From Lentzea tibetensis (GTDB lineage: Bacteria; Actinomycetota; Actinomycetes; Mycobacteriales; Pseudonocardiaceae): DNA of 64,000 bases. Under the pieces are notes generated by a model. The model made no database searches and was not told the origin of the DNA. It saw nothing but the letters and a program-made list of their open reading frames with translations. The stretch's first letter is position 1; each line of letters opens with the position of its first letter. Of this stretch, positions 1 to 7,504 are shown piece by piece. The position numbers and the translations under genes are program-made. The DNA lies in the NCBI RefSeq assembly GCF_007845675.1, contig NZ_VOBR01000037.1:1-64000 (forward strand), read 5' to 3'.

Positions 1-157
1 CTCTCCCGGCCCACCAGCAGGGGCACGATCTTTCGTCAGGACTCAGACGTCCAGGAGGAACGAGTGCTCACCTGCCAGCGGCTACCAGACCCGAGTCTGC
101 CCGACGGGCGACTCACGACTCATTAGGTGGAGCGGTTCATCTTGCAGGGTTAGGGCG
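1..157. other. Window edge, no confident gene
   Basis: A plus-strand frame is open from base 1 to a TAG at 124-126, and a minus-strand GTG near base 33 could begin a gene running off the left edge. Neither is long enough to support a call. Confidence 0.3.
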
Positions 158-1111
158 TTAGTTCACGCCCACCAACTGCGCTTCCGCCTCAGCCATCTGC
201 GCCAGCAACTCCTCACCGTCCTGGCGTTTGCACGTCCAGATGGTGTCGGCGATCCAGCCCCGGTACGTCGGTACGTCCTGCCAGATGCCCACTCCCGGCT
301 TACCGTCCGGCCCCGTGGTGCAGACATTCCTCCGCATTTCCCAGTCGTCGCCGTCCCCTGTGGTTGCGCCAACCAGCCACCAGCTTCCGAACATCCGGCG
401 CACCTGCGGCCCGCCTGAATCCCCGAAGCAGGCCATCCGCGCTTGCCCATCCCTTGATGCAGTGCACAGCTCGTGCTGCGGATCGAAGAACACCTTGCCC
501 GTCGTAGGGTCGACGACGTTGCACGACGCATCAGGCACGAGCGCGGTGTCCAACTCCTGGAGCACCTTCGGTGACTGGCGGCAGGTGGGGTCGTTCACCA
601 GATCACGGTCACAGGTCACGCCCCACCCCATGATGCGCGTGCCGGTGCCAGCTCCACCCGAACGCGGCGCGATCTGAATCGGCTTCTCGCGCACCGCTTG
701 GTCCAGCTCCACCAACGCGATGTCGTAGCCCGGCTTGTTCGGATCGTACTGCGGGTGCACCACAGCTTGCTTGACGCCCACGAAACTGCCGCCCGCGGTG
801 CGGTCCAGTGACCCGATGCGCACCTTGGTTTGGTCGGGCACCACGTAGCCCATGCAGTGCGCTGCCGACACCACCCAGCGCTTGGCGATCAGACTGCCGC
901 CGCAGAAGTGCGAACCATCGGGCCGTTGCAGGCTGGTCATGAAGGAGTAGACCTGCGTGGCGTCGCGCCCACCCACGATGTAGGGCTTCACCGGCCCGTG
1001 TTCGTCACCGGGAGGTGGCGGCGGGACAGCGGCGGCCAGTGGCGTTACCGTGCAGAGCGCCACGGATGCCAGGCACGCAGCCCGCACCGCCCGCATGATA
1101 TTGCTTCTCAA
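158..1111 (-). CDS. Secreted trypsin-like serine protease (S1 family)
   Basis: 317 residues. An N-terminal signal peptide (hydrophobic stretch about 8-28) is followed by a short Pro-rich pro-region. IVGG at 45-48 is the expected site where zymogen cleavage frees the new N-terminus. The catalytic triad is complete: His85 in SAAHC, Asp130 in DIAL and Ser232 in GDSGGP. Paired Cys residues fit an exported chymotrypsin fold. It is the last visible gene of a minus-strand operon on the mobile element, 38 bp after a small membrane protein. Its substrate cannot be inferred; cell-wall remodelling or processing during transfer are possibilities. Family assignment is firm, role unknown. Confidence 0.93.
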   Translation of the reverse strand: MRSNIMRAVRAACLASVALCTVTPLAAAVPPPPPGDEHGPVKPYIVGGRDATQVYSFMTSLQRPDGSHFCGGSLIAKRWVVSAAHCMGYVVPDQTKVRIGSLDRTAGGSFVGVKQAVVHPQYDPNKPGYDIALVELDQAVREKPIQIAPRSGGAGTGTRIMGWGVTCDRDLVNDPTCRQSPKVLQELDTALVPDASCNVVDPTTGKVFFDPQHELCTASRDGQARMACFGDSGGPQVRRMFGSWWLVGATTGDGDDWEMRRNVCTTGPDGKPGVGIWQDVPTYRGWIADTIWTCKRQDGEELLAQMAEAEAQLVGVN

Positions 1112-1149
1112 GATCTTCCTTTCCCTTGGGTATTAACAAAAACCGGGTG

Positions 1150-1452
1150 TCATTCGCCCGGAGTCCTGTGATCGGTAATGCGCGGCAGCACTTCGGTTGG
1201 CTCGGTGATCCACCAGTACGGCCGCACCAGGTTCGGCATCTCCGATTCCTCTGTTGGCCAGAGGTCGAGCGGCTCGGTGGGGTCGTCTGCTTGTGGCAGC
1301 GGAGGCGGTTTCTCGGGCGACACTTGCTGCCTGGCCCACGCGGTTGCTCGTGCACGACGCCTTTGCTTCCGCCAGTCGCCGAGCAGCCACCACCCCACGC
1401 CAAGGGCAATCACCACCAGCACGGCGAACGCCAGCTTGGTTAGCGTGTCCAT
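1150..1452 (-). CDS. Small single-pass membrane protein
   Basis: 100 residues. One N-terminal transmembrane helix (about 7-25) is followed by a basic stretch (RKQRRRAR) and a Pro/Glu-rich tail, which predicts the tail inside by the positive-inside rule. It lies 9 bp after the resolvase-like gene and just before the protease, so it belongs to the same operon. No family recognised; possibly a membrane component or anchor of this operon. Confidence 0.7.
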   Translation of the reverse strand: MDTLTKLAFAVLVVIALGVGWWLLGDWRKQRRRARATAWARQQVSPEKPPPLPQADDPTEPLDLWPTEESEMPNLVRPYWWITEPTEVLPRITDHRTPGE

Positions 1453-1461
1453 GGTGGAGCG

Positions 1462-1839
1462 TTAGGGTTCAGGGGTGGCGGGTTCTTGGTGGCCAGTCAC
1501 AAGCACGGATGGCCTGCCTCGGTTTGCGGCTAGCACCGAACAGCCGAGCACCTTGAACCGGTCGAGCAGTTCAACCCGCTTCAGCGGCCACTGCGACACG
1601 TGCCACGCACTCGGCACGAGCACGCTGTAGGGGTGCAACTCGCGTACAACATCCAGCAGCGTCAGAAAAGCTGGTCGTTCTACCTCTGTCCGTACCTGGT
1701 AGTCGATGAACACCGTGTCGAGCAACAGGCCGTACTCGCCCGCCAGGTCACGCAGCGCGGCGCGCTGCACCTCCACGCGTTCAGGTGAACCGTCACCGAC
1801 GCGGACGTAGCCGTAGGCAAGGCGCAGGCTGCTTATCAC
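1462..1839 (-). CDS. Resolvase-like protein lacking the catalytic serine
   Basis: About 125 residues from a GTG start at 1839, chosen because an AAAGGGA ribosome site precedes it and because GTGA overlaps the stop of the upstream 38-codon gene. The start of the domain resembles the resolvase N-terminal fold (YGYVRVG, then Q-x-x-x-L, G-L-L-L, and ERPAF), but the position of the catalytic Ser (normally YxRxS) is Gly. The usual RLsR motif reads WHVSQ. There is no DNA-binding recombinase domain. It is therefore probably a non-catalytic derivative with a structural or regulatory role. The similarity is recognised by eye and is moderate. Confidence 0.6.
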   Translation of the reverse strand: MISSLRLAYGYVRVGDGSPERVEVQRAALRDLAGEYGLLLDTVFIDYQVRTEVERPAFLTLLDVVRELHPYSVLVPSAWHVSQWPLKRVELLDRFKVLGCSVLAANRGRPSVLVTGHQEPATPEP

Positions 1840-1952
1840 CGTCGTCCCTTTCGCCGCAGCCACGCCGCCCAGACCAAGCCGATAAGTGCGAGGCAGCAGG
1901 TGGCAAAAGCCCAGACCTCTAGCCACCAGGGGTCGGCGGCTTCCAGGTTCAC
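1836..1952 (-). CDS. 38-residue membrane peptide, coupled at both ends
   Basis: A GTG-started frame of 38 codons. It has Trp-rich residues (DPWWLEVW), one transmembrane helix (about 13-31) and a basic tail (RRKGRR). Its GTG overlaps the stop of the DivIVA-domain gene (GTGA at 1949-1952), and its own stop overlaps the next GTG (GTGA at 1836-1839). The two overlaps plus the classic helix and basic tail make a real gene likely despite the size. Function unknown. Confidence 0.6.
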   Translation of the reverse strand: MNLEAADPWWLEVWAFATCCLALIGLVWAAWLRRKGRR

Positions 1953-2524
1953 CGGCTACCACCGGTTGCCCCTCGGCCGTCGGTGACCACTGCATGTTCA
2001 CCAGTGCCGAACTCGCTGCCTTCGAACCGTTCCAGTTCTTCGAGAAACCCAGCGCACACCGAGGTCAGGTTGACCCGCATGACGTGCACGAAGGCCCGCC
2101 AGTAGGCCCGTTCTTCGCCATCGGGCGTTACCGCTCGTGCTGCGGCTTCGGCTTGTTGGTGCGCACTAAGCAGCACCTGGTCGTATTGATCGTGTGCCTG
2201 TCGTTCGATCTGTGCGGCCAAGCGGTGTGCTCGACCCACCAACTGTTCGGCTTCCTGCTGAGCCCGGCTGTGGAGATGCACTTCGGCTGATGTCGGCGCG
2301 CGCACGCCTTGTTCCGGGATGCCGTGTTCCTGCCGCCAGTTCTTAACCCGCTGCACCTCAGCACGTGCAGCGCTGAGTTGGGTGTGCAGCTCGGTCAAGC
2401 TGTCGGCCACCACATCGAGGAAGGCATCGACTTCGTTCTCGCTGTAGCCGCGCTGGCCGAACCGGCTACGGCCAAAGGTCACTGTCTGCACATCGTGGGC
2501 GCGCAGCGCCCGTTTGCGGTTCAC
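1949..2524 (-). CDS. DivIVA-domain protein
   Basis: 191 residues. Residues about 15-40 carry the DivIVA N-terminal signature (FGRSRFGQRGYSENEVDAFLD), and much of the rest is heptad-rich coiled coil (about 40-130). DivIVA/Wag31 proteins bind negatively curved membrane at poles and septa. A copy on a mobile element could place element proteins at the hyphal tip or pole, which is inference. ATGA overlap with the globin gene upstream (2521-2524) and GTGA overlap downstream show tight translational coupling. Confidence 0.82.
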   Translation of the reverse strand: MNRKRALRAHDVQTVTFGRSRFGQRGYSENEVDAFLDVVADSLTELHTQLSAARAEVQRVKNWRQEHGIPEQGVRAPTSAEVHLHSRAQQEAEQLVGRAHRLAAQIERQAHDQYDQVLLSAHQQAEAAARAVTPDGEERAYWRAFVHVMRVNLTSVCAGFLEELERFEGSEFGTGEHAVVTDGRGATGGSR

Positions 2525-2991
2525 GACTGCTCGCTCCTAGCGGAAGAACTTTCTTCTGCGGTGGGGAGTTCGCCGCTGATCTGTTCAACCTCGGCTGCGG
2601 CGTCCTGCATGACGCTGGCCACCAGTTCGTAGGCGGCCTGCCATTGCTGGGCGAGTTCATTTGTCCACAACTCGCCCAAGAAGTAGGCCAAGGTGGCGAT
2701 GAGGCTCTGACCCACGGGGGCGTAGTGCTCCGATGTGGTACCGAACTGCACATGTGTTGCGCCAAGCCGCTGTAGGTACGGCACCAACTCATCGGTCCGG
2801 TCGGCGCTCGACACGATTCGTCCGAGCGCGACCACGAACTTGTCGCGCTGGCCCGCCATGACCACCGGGAACAGCTCACGAATGTCCGGTCGGCTCAAGG
2901 CAAGGTGGGAGTAGAAGAACAGCGGTACTTCGTCGCCGTGCGCCAGTACCGAGGACCAGCTGGCGCGTAGCGCCTCAGCATCAATGCTCAC
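2521..2991 (-). CDS. Globin-domain protein
   Basis: 156 residues from a GTG at 2991. A longer frame to 3066 would overlap the preceding gene, which ends at 2994. The sequence follows the flavohaemoglobin-type globin fold: an F-E-helix region with FFYSHLA and LFP, and a probable proximal His in GATHVQFG followed by HYAPVGQSL. No reductase domain is attached. Haem binding, O2/NO handling or redox sensing are family possibilities; the role on a mobile element is unknown. It overlaps the DivIVA-domain gene by ATGA, so the two are made together. Confidence 0.8.
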   Translation of the reverse strand: MSIDAEALRASWSSVLAHGDEVPLFFYSHLALSRPDIRELFPVVMAGQRDKFVVALGRIVSSADRTDELVPYLQRLGATHVQFGTTSEHYAPVGQSLIATLAYFLGELWTNELAQQWQAAYELVASVMQDAAAEVEQISGELPTAEESSSARSEQS

Positions 2992-2993
2992 GT

Positions 2994-3209
2994 TCAGAAC
3001 ACCTCGATCAGGAAGCAGGCCCGCTTCATCTGGTCGCACGGCCACTCCTCGCCGCAGGCGTTGCACAAGTCGAACTGGCGGTGTGGGGTGTGCAGGAAAA
3101 GGGCGATCACTACGCGGCAGTACAAATCGGCTGGCTCGGGTGGTACCGGCTCCGCAGTCGGTAGTTTTTCCATACGTACCAACGGAAGTACGGGCGCCAA
3201 GCTCACCAT
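2994..3209 (-). CDS. Small Cys-containing hypothetical protein
   Basis: 71 residues, first gene of the minus-strand operon. The C-terminal half has CNACGEEWPC, a possible metal-binding Cys cluster. It ends 2 bp before the globin GTG. No family assigned. Confidence 0.6.
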   Translation of the reverse strand: MVSLAPVLPLVRMEKLPTAEPVPPEPADLYCRVVIALFLHTPHRQFDLCNACGEEWPCDQMKRACFLIEVF

Positions 3210-3476
3210 GACCGCCTAACCCTCAAGCACTCTGTGGTCTGTGGGTGGCACCCAGCGCCGGGGTACGGCCATCGGCGAAACCGTCGGGGAGAACATCGCC
3301 GATGTGCCCTTCCAGGTTTTCCACCCGACGCCGGGTGCCTGGCACCGACAATGACGATCACAAGCAGCTCTTGACAGAGCAGCAATGTTGTGACTTTGGT
3401 GCATGAAATAGGCACTGGTACGGTTGACCAGCGGTAACAGACTCAGTACTTGCCGTCACCGAAGCGGGGGACGCTC
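3210..3476. promoter_or_regulatory. Divergent promoter region between the two left operons
   Basis: About 265 bp between the minus operon (start 3209) and the plus-strand XRE-TPR gene (start 3477). A TTGACA hexamer at 3371-3376 and TTGACC near 3423 are plausible plus-strand -35 elements, but no convincing -10 follows. The adjacent regulator is the natural candidate to act here. Confidence 0.4.
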
Positions 3477-4649
3477 GTGGGCAAACGGATGCGCCTGGCC
3501 AGCGCACGCAAGGCGGCGGGCTACACCCAGGAAGGTCTTGCCGAAGCGCTTCGGGTTGACCGAAGCGCCGTGTTTCGGTGGGAGGCGGGCAAGAGTGAAC
3601 CGCTGCCGTACCAGCAGCCAAAGCTGGCTCGGCTACTGGGAATTAGCACGCGTCAGCTCGACGAGCTGTTGCATGGTGCAACCGAGGTTCCGGCGGATAC
3701 ACGCCAGCCGCATGATCGCGTTGCCCATGCCCTCCAGCACCCTGGCTCGGTTGACCTCACCACCGCTGCGCAGCTGCGCCAAGACGTTCACGGACTCGAT
3801 GAACGCTACGACCGCGCGCCATCAACGTCGCTGCTTGCTGAGACGGGGCAGTGCCTCGGCCAGATTGGATTCCTCCGGACTCACGTCACGGCCAACCGCG
3901 TTCGCCGTGAGCTCTTTGCCGTTGAAGCAGAGTGCGCGACGCTCATGGGCCAACTCGTGTGGGACGCCTCGCAGCGGCGGGACCACTCCACGGCGCGCGG
4001 CTACTTTGATCAGGCTATTCACGCTGCCAAGCAGCTCAACGACCCGGCCGCCGAGGGGTTGGCGCTGCTGCGCAAGAGCTTCGTAGCGCTCTACGGCGAC
4101 AAGGACGCCGAGGCCGGCTTGAGCTTAACGCGCCAAACCGCGGCGACGACCAAGACGACAAGCCACGTTCTCACTGGACTCGCGGTTCTACACGCTGCCG
4201 AAGCCCACGCCATGCTGGGGCAACAGGCCGAGTGCGAGCAGGCGCTTGAAGCTGCTGAACACCACTTTGGGCGCATCAGTGAGGTTGATGCCGCCTTCGA
4301 GTTGTACTCGCCGACCCAGCACGGCCGCTTGGCTGGTTCCTGCTACCTCTTTCTGAACAAGGCCAAGCAAGCCCAACCCATCCTCGAAGCCACCGCCCGT
4401 GAACTGCGCGATCGTTCCAAGTCGCAGGCCATCGTGCTGGGTAACCTCAGCCTTGCCCACCTTCGGCAAGGTGAGCTCGACGGTGCTGCCACGGTGCTGC
4501 ACCAAGCCGTTGATGTCGTCGAACAAACCTGGGGCGGTGGTGGCCTCAACATCGTGTTCGGTGCCTGCCGTGAACTCCAGCCTTGGCGGAACGAAGTGGT
4601 CGTGCAGGATGTGTATGACCGGGTGATGGCCTTGATGGCGGCAACGTAA
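3477..4649 (+). CDS. XRE-family regulator with TPR-like C-terminal domain
   Basis: About 390 residues from a GTG at 3477 with GGGGGAC just upstream; an in-frame ATG at 3450 is the alternative. Residues about 5-65 form a Cro/C1-type helix-turn-helix (GYTQEGLAEAL, RSAVFRWEAGKSEP). The rest is helical and repeat-like, resembling the tetratricopeptide sensor domain of actinobacterial XRE regulators. Such proteins often control integrative elements, sometimes through small molecules or peptides. It is divergent from the globin/DivIVA operon and 9 bp from the next gene, so it may govern both. Target and ligand unknown. Confidence 0.82.
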   Translation: MGKRMRLASARKAAGYTQEGLAEALRVDRSAVFRWEAGKSEPLPYQQPKLARLLGISTRQLDELLHGATEVPADTRQPHDRVAHALQHPGSVDLTTAAQLRQDVHGLDERYDRAPSTSLLAETGQCLGQIGFLRTHVTANRVRRELFAVEAECATLMGQLVWDASQRRDHSTARGYFDQAIHAAKQLNDPAAEGLALLRKSFVALYGDKDAEAGLSLTRQTAATTKTTSHVLTGLAVLHAAEAHAMLGQQAECEQALEAAEHHFGRISEVDAAFELYSPTQHGRLAGSCYLFLNKAKQAQPILEATARELRDRSKSQAIVLGNLSLAHLRQGELDGAATVLHQAVDVVEQTWGGGGLNIVFGACRELQPWRNEVVVQDVYDRVMALMAAT

Positions 4650-4658
4650 GGGGTAGCG

Positions 4659-5381
4659 GTGGCGGATGTTGACCAGGCGAAGCAAGCGGCTCGCGAGCGC
4701 ATGTGGTCACTGCTTGAGCGTGAACACGCTGTGCCGCCTGGGGTTCATGGCCGCATCCCGTCCTTCTTCGGCGCAGAGGACGCTGCTGCCCGGCTGGCTA
4801 AACTGCCGGAGTGGCACGACGCTCGAGTGGTTAAGGCCGTTCCGGACACCCCGCAGGAGCCGGTGCGTGCCCGCGCCCTTCGCGAGGGCAAGCTGGTCTA
4901 CATGGCCGTGCCGAAGTTGGCTGAGGACATGCCGTTCTACTTGCTCGACCCGGCTGAACTGACAGTCACGCCAGAGGAAGCCGCCGCCAGGCGAGTCGCC
5001 GCTCAGGTTGGCCGCAAGGTCGACGTCGACGCCATGCAGCCCGTTGACCTGATCGTCTGCGGCAGCGTGGCCGTGAACCAGCGCGGTGTTCGGCTCGGCA
5101 AGGGTGCTGGTTACTCGGACATCGAGGTGGCGCTGCTGCAAGAAGCTGGCCTCATCGGGCCGGGGACGACCATCGTGACGACGGTGCACTCGTTGCAGGT
5201 GGTCGATGAGGACCTTCCCGAAACTGCGCACGACTTCAGCGTGGACATCATCGTTACGCCGGAGGCGGTCATCAGGTGCGGGGAACCCAGGCGACCGCGT
5301 GGACTGCTCTGGGATGACCTGCCGCCGGAGAAGATCGCGGCGATCCCGGTGTTGGCCGCGAGGCAGAAGGCGCGACGTTGA
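4659..5381 (+). CDS. 5-formyltetrahydrofolate cyclo-ligase family protein
   Basis: 240 residues, GTG start 9 bp after the regulator stop. The C-terminal part carries the family signature (VNQRGVRLGKGAGYSDIEVALL, the G-x-G-x-G-Y-x-D loop), preceded by a shortened N-terminal ATP-binding part (KQAARERMW). The canonical enzyme makes 5,10-methenyl-THF from 5-formyl-THF using ATP. This homologue is co-transcribed with the XRE-TPR regulator, a pairing that hints at a ligand-sensing or regulatory use rather than housekeeping folate metabolism. That last point is inference. Confidence 0.75.
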   Translation: MADVDQAKQAARERMWSLLEREHAVPPGVHGRIPSFFGAEDAAARLAKLPEWHDARVVKAVPDTPQEPVRARALREGKLVYMAVPKLAEDMPFYLLDPAELTVTPEEAAARRVAAQVGRKVDVDAMQPVDLIVCGSVAVNQRGVRLGKGAGYSDIEVALLQEAGLIGPGTTIVTTVHSLQVVDEDLPETAHDFSVDIIVTPEAVIRCGEPRRPRGLLWDDLPPEKIAAIPVLAARQKARR

Positions 5382-5577
5382 CGTGCTACTCACTTGAAGC
5401 ACGGCCTTGGTAGCGCAAGAAGGCCCGTATCTTCGTGGCCGGCGACTTCACCGTTAGTCACCGCTTTCAAGCTGACGAGACAGACGGGTGAACTGCGTCA
5501 GTACCCCTCCCGCTTGCGTCACGCTGCCTCCACCCTGAGCTGATCTACCTGCTCCAGCTTCAGGGGGACCTTTCAGC

Positions 5578-6201
5578 GTGGGCAAGAAAACCGGCTCAGG
5601 CGTGTTGCCGCTGGCCGTCGTTGCTGCGGTCGTTGTCGTTGGTGGACCGCAAGTTATCGATGGCTTCCCGGATCTGCTCGGCCTCGGCGGCCAACCCGCG
5701 ACCGCGTACAGCGTCGCACCCGGCGCGAAGCCCAGGACCGACAAGTGCACCGCGGACCAGCTCCTCAAACAGCGGCAGTGTGACGACCTCAAGGTCGTGC
5801 TCATCGACGCCGCCAAGATGCCCTTCATCGCGCAGAACATCATCGCCGCGTGGGCTGAGGGCAAGCCGTTCATCATGCACAAGGACGCACCTGGCACCGA
5901 TGACGCCAAACGCAGTGTTGTCTGTGGTTCGGGCGTCTTCACGAAGACGTTCCCTGACGGCAGTTGTGACGAGTATGTGTTCGCGTCCACTGTGGAGGGT
6001 GGCCAGTGGGCAAACGTGCGCACCCAAGAGGTGCCGCTGCGCGAGCAGAAGTGCCAGGGCGGCACGCTGCGCCAGGAGTACCGGCGCGCGGGGATCACCG
6101 AGGGCAGCGCCTTCATCGTGGTCATCACGAACCCGGATAAGGTCGCTACCACGCCCTACGCCGGAGTCGACATCGCGAAGGACCAGTCATGCCAGAGCTG
6201 A
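5578..6201 (+). CDS. Membrane-anchored or secreted NucA/NucB-type nuclease
   Basis: 207 residues from a GTG with GGGGGAC upstream. A hydrophobic N-terminus (about 9-23) acts as signal or anchor. Residues 116-142 contain the NucA/NucB-type core: RSVVCGSG, then CDEYVFASTVEGG (130-142), close to the DEYPFAS motif that supplies the catalytic Glu in Bacillus NucA/NucB. Family members are extracytoplasmic DNases. The 3' end overlaps the next gene by 13 bp. Possible roles are DNA processing at the cell surface, or an exported toxin with the neighbour as partner. Fold call good, role open. Confidence 0.72.
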   Translation: MGKKTGSGVLPLAVVAAVVVVGGPQVIDGFPDLLGLGGQPATAYSVAPGAKPRTDKCTADQLLKQRQCDDLKVVLIDAAKMPFIAQNIIAAWAEGKPFIMHKDAPGTDDAKRSVVCGSGVFTKTFPDGSCDEYVFASTVEGGQWANVRTQEVPLREQKCQGGTLRQEYRRAGITEGSAFIVVITNPDKVATTPYAGVDIAKDQSCQS

Positions 6202-6782
6202 ACCAGAAGTACGACTGGGTCAAGCATCTTGACGTGGTGCTTACCTTCGCCGTGGTTTCCGGCCGCAGTGTGGATGATGCAGTCCGCACCTACGGCGGTA
6301 ATCCGGCCGAACCGCAGCTCATGACCACCGTCGAGGCCGAAGACGCGGCGCTTGATGACGAAGGCCATGCCTACGTGCAGGTGTTCGCACACCAGGGCGC
6401 CGTGGTCGCCCTGGAGAACAACAGCTGGAGCGGCACCATCCCTGAGATCGCCCGCCGGGCTTCAGCCGATGGTGGGCACTTTTTCAGCGTGCACTGGAAC
6501 GTCAACGGAGCCTTCCAGGTCGTCGAGGCGGACGGCGGGAAGGTCACCGCCTTCTTCGACCCCATGCGCGTCGGCGCGAATGATCCCGGCGAGGTGCAGC
6601 CGGCCTGGCTCGATGACGTGCACTTCGAGCCGGGCCAGCTCCGCACCGCCTGCCTCACCTTGGTTGAGCGGCAGAGCGGGATCGTGTTCGCGCAGGAGTG
6701 GTTGGTGAAGAAGCTGCCGACTTACCGGATTCCTGATGTGGATGAACTGTTCCGCAGTGTGGAAGGTGCGAGCACGCCTTAA
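6189..6782 (+). CDS. DUF6461-like protein, candidate partner of the nuclease
   Basis: 197 residues. An N-terminal helix (YDWVKHLDVVLTFAVV) and a central ENNSWSGTIPEIARR...FFSVHWNVNGAF region resemble DUF6461, a cytoplasmic actinobacterial family of unknown function. No signal peptide or membrane segment. It starts inside the end of the nuclease gene, which implies coordinated synthesis. An immunity or modulator role is an inference from position only. Confidence 0.55.
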   Translation: MPELNQKYDWVKHLDVVLTFAVVSGRSVDDAVRTYGGNPAEPQLMTTVEAEDAALDDEGHAYVQVFAHQGAVVALENNSWSGTIPEIARRASADGGHFFSVHWNVNGAFQVVEADGGKVTAFFDPMRVGANDPGEVQPAWLDDVHFEPGQLRTACLTLVERQSGIVFAQEWLVKKLPTYRIPDVDELFRSVEGASTP

Positions 6783-6789
6783 CGTGCGA

Positions 6790-7020
6790 TCAGTTGAACG
6801 TCATCGCGAGCTTGTTCTTCGAGTTCCGCGGTCGTGTGCAGCGGTGGCAGTAGCGGAGCAGCAACCCGGCGGCTGCTCCGCACGCCGAGGCGGCCCCGCC
6901 CATCCACCAGCTCGCTTCCTGGATCGCCAGCACCACGTCCACCACCATGACCGCGAGGAACACCACGACCAGCAGCCCGAGCCGACGGCGGTCGAGGTGG
7001 CAGCCTTCACGGTGGCGCAT
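6790..7020 (-). CDS. Small two-helix membrane protein
   Basis: 76 residues from ATG 7020. Helices at about 14-35 and 41-57, with short basic ends (RHREGCHLDRRR; RYCHRCTRPRNSKNK). It is convergent with the DUF6461-like gene and divergent from lsr2. The membrane topology is clear; no family recognised. Confidence 0.5.
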   Translation of the reverse strand: MRHREGCHLDRRRLGLLVVVFLAVMVVDVVLAIQEASWWMGGAASACGAAAGLLLRYCHRCTRPRNSKNKLAMTFN

Positions 7021-7150
7021 GAAGCTGCGTCGTCTCAAGGAACCTTCGTGTTACCGCGGAAAACTCTGTGTCGGTGCGCCAGCAGGCAATACCGATCTTG
7101 CTAAAGTCACCGTTTCAACGCGACGTTCGCGCAACCGAATGGAGTCGCCC

Positions 7151-7501
7151 GTGGCGCAGAAAGTTCTCGTGCAGCTCATTGACGATCTCGATGGCACCGC
7201 CGCTGAAGATGTTGAAGCTGTGAGCTTCGGCTTGGACGGCGTCACCTACGATATCGACCTTAAGCCAGGCAATGCCGCGAAGCTGCGTGACGCCCTGGCC
7301 GACTTCGTTGCCAGCGCTCGCCGCAGCGGGGGCCGCACCAAGAAGGCCACGAGCACCAGGCGCACCGTTGTCGCCGAGTCCCGCACCAAGGAGCAGACGA
7401 AGGCCATCCGTGAGTGGGCACGCAACCAGGGCCACGAGCTCTCGGACCGTGGCCGTATCCCCACCAGCATCATCGAGGAGTTCGAGAAGGCGCATAGGTG
7501 A
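7151..7501 (+). CDS. lsr2: Lsr2-type nucleoid-associated protein
   Basis: 116 residues from GTG 7151 (GGAG six bases upstream); this gives the canonical start AQKVLVQLIDDLDG. The N-terminal oligomerisation domain (about 1-60; FGLDGVTYDIDL) and the C-terminal DNA-binding domain (about 78-116; IREWARNQGHELSDRGRIP) are both present. The loop reads GRI rather than the usual RGR-type AT-hook. Lsr2 bridges AT-rich, often foreign DNA and silences it. Element-borne copies can supplement host silencing to limit fitness cost. Full length and apparently intact. Confidence 0.93.
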   Translation: MAQKVLVQLIDDLDGTAAEDVEAVSFGLDGVTYDIDLKPGNAAKLRDALADFVASARRSGGRTKKATSTRRTVVAESRTKEQTKAIREWARNQGHELSDRGRIPTSIIEEFEKAHR

Positions 7502-7504
7502 GCG

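Noticed and set aside
3203-3415. Minus-strand frames in the divergent intergenic region
   Set aside because: No ribosome site and Arg/Pro-rich sequence typical of non-coding GC-rich DNA.
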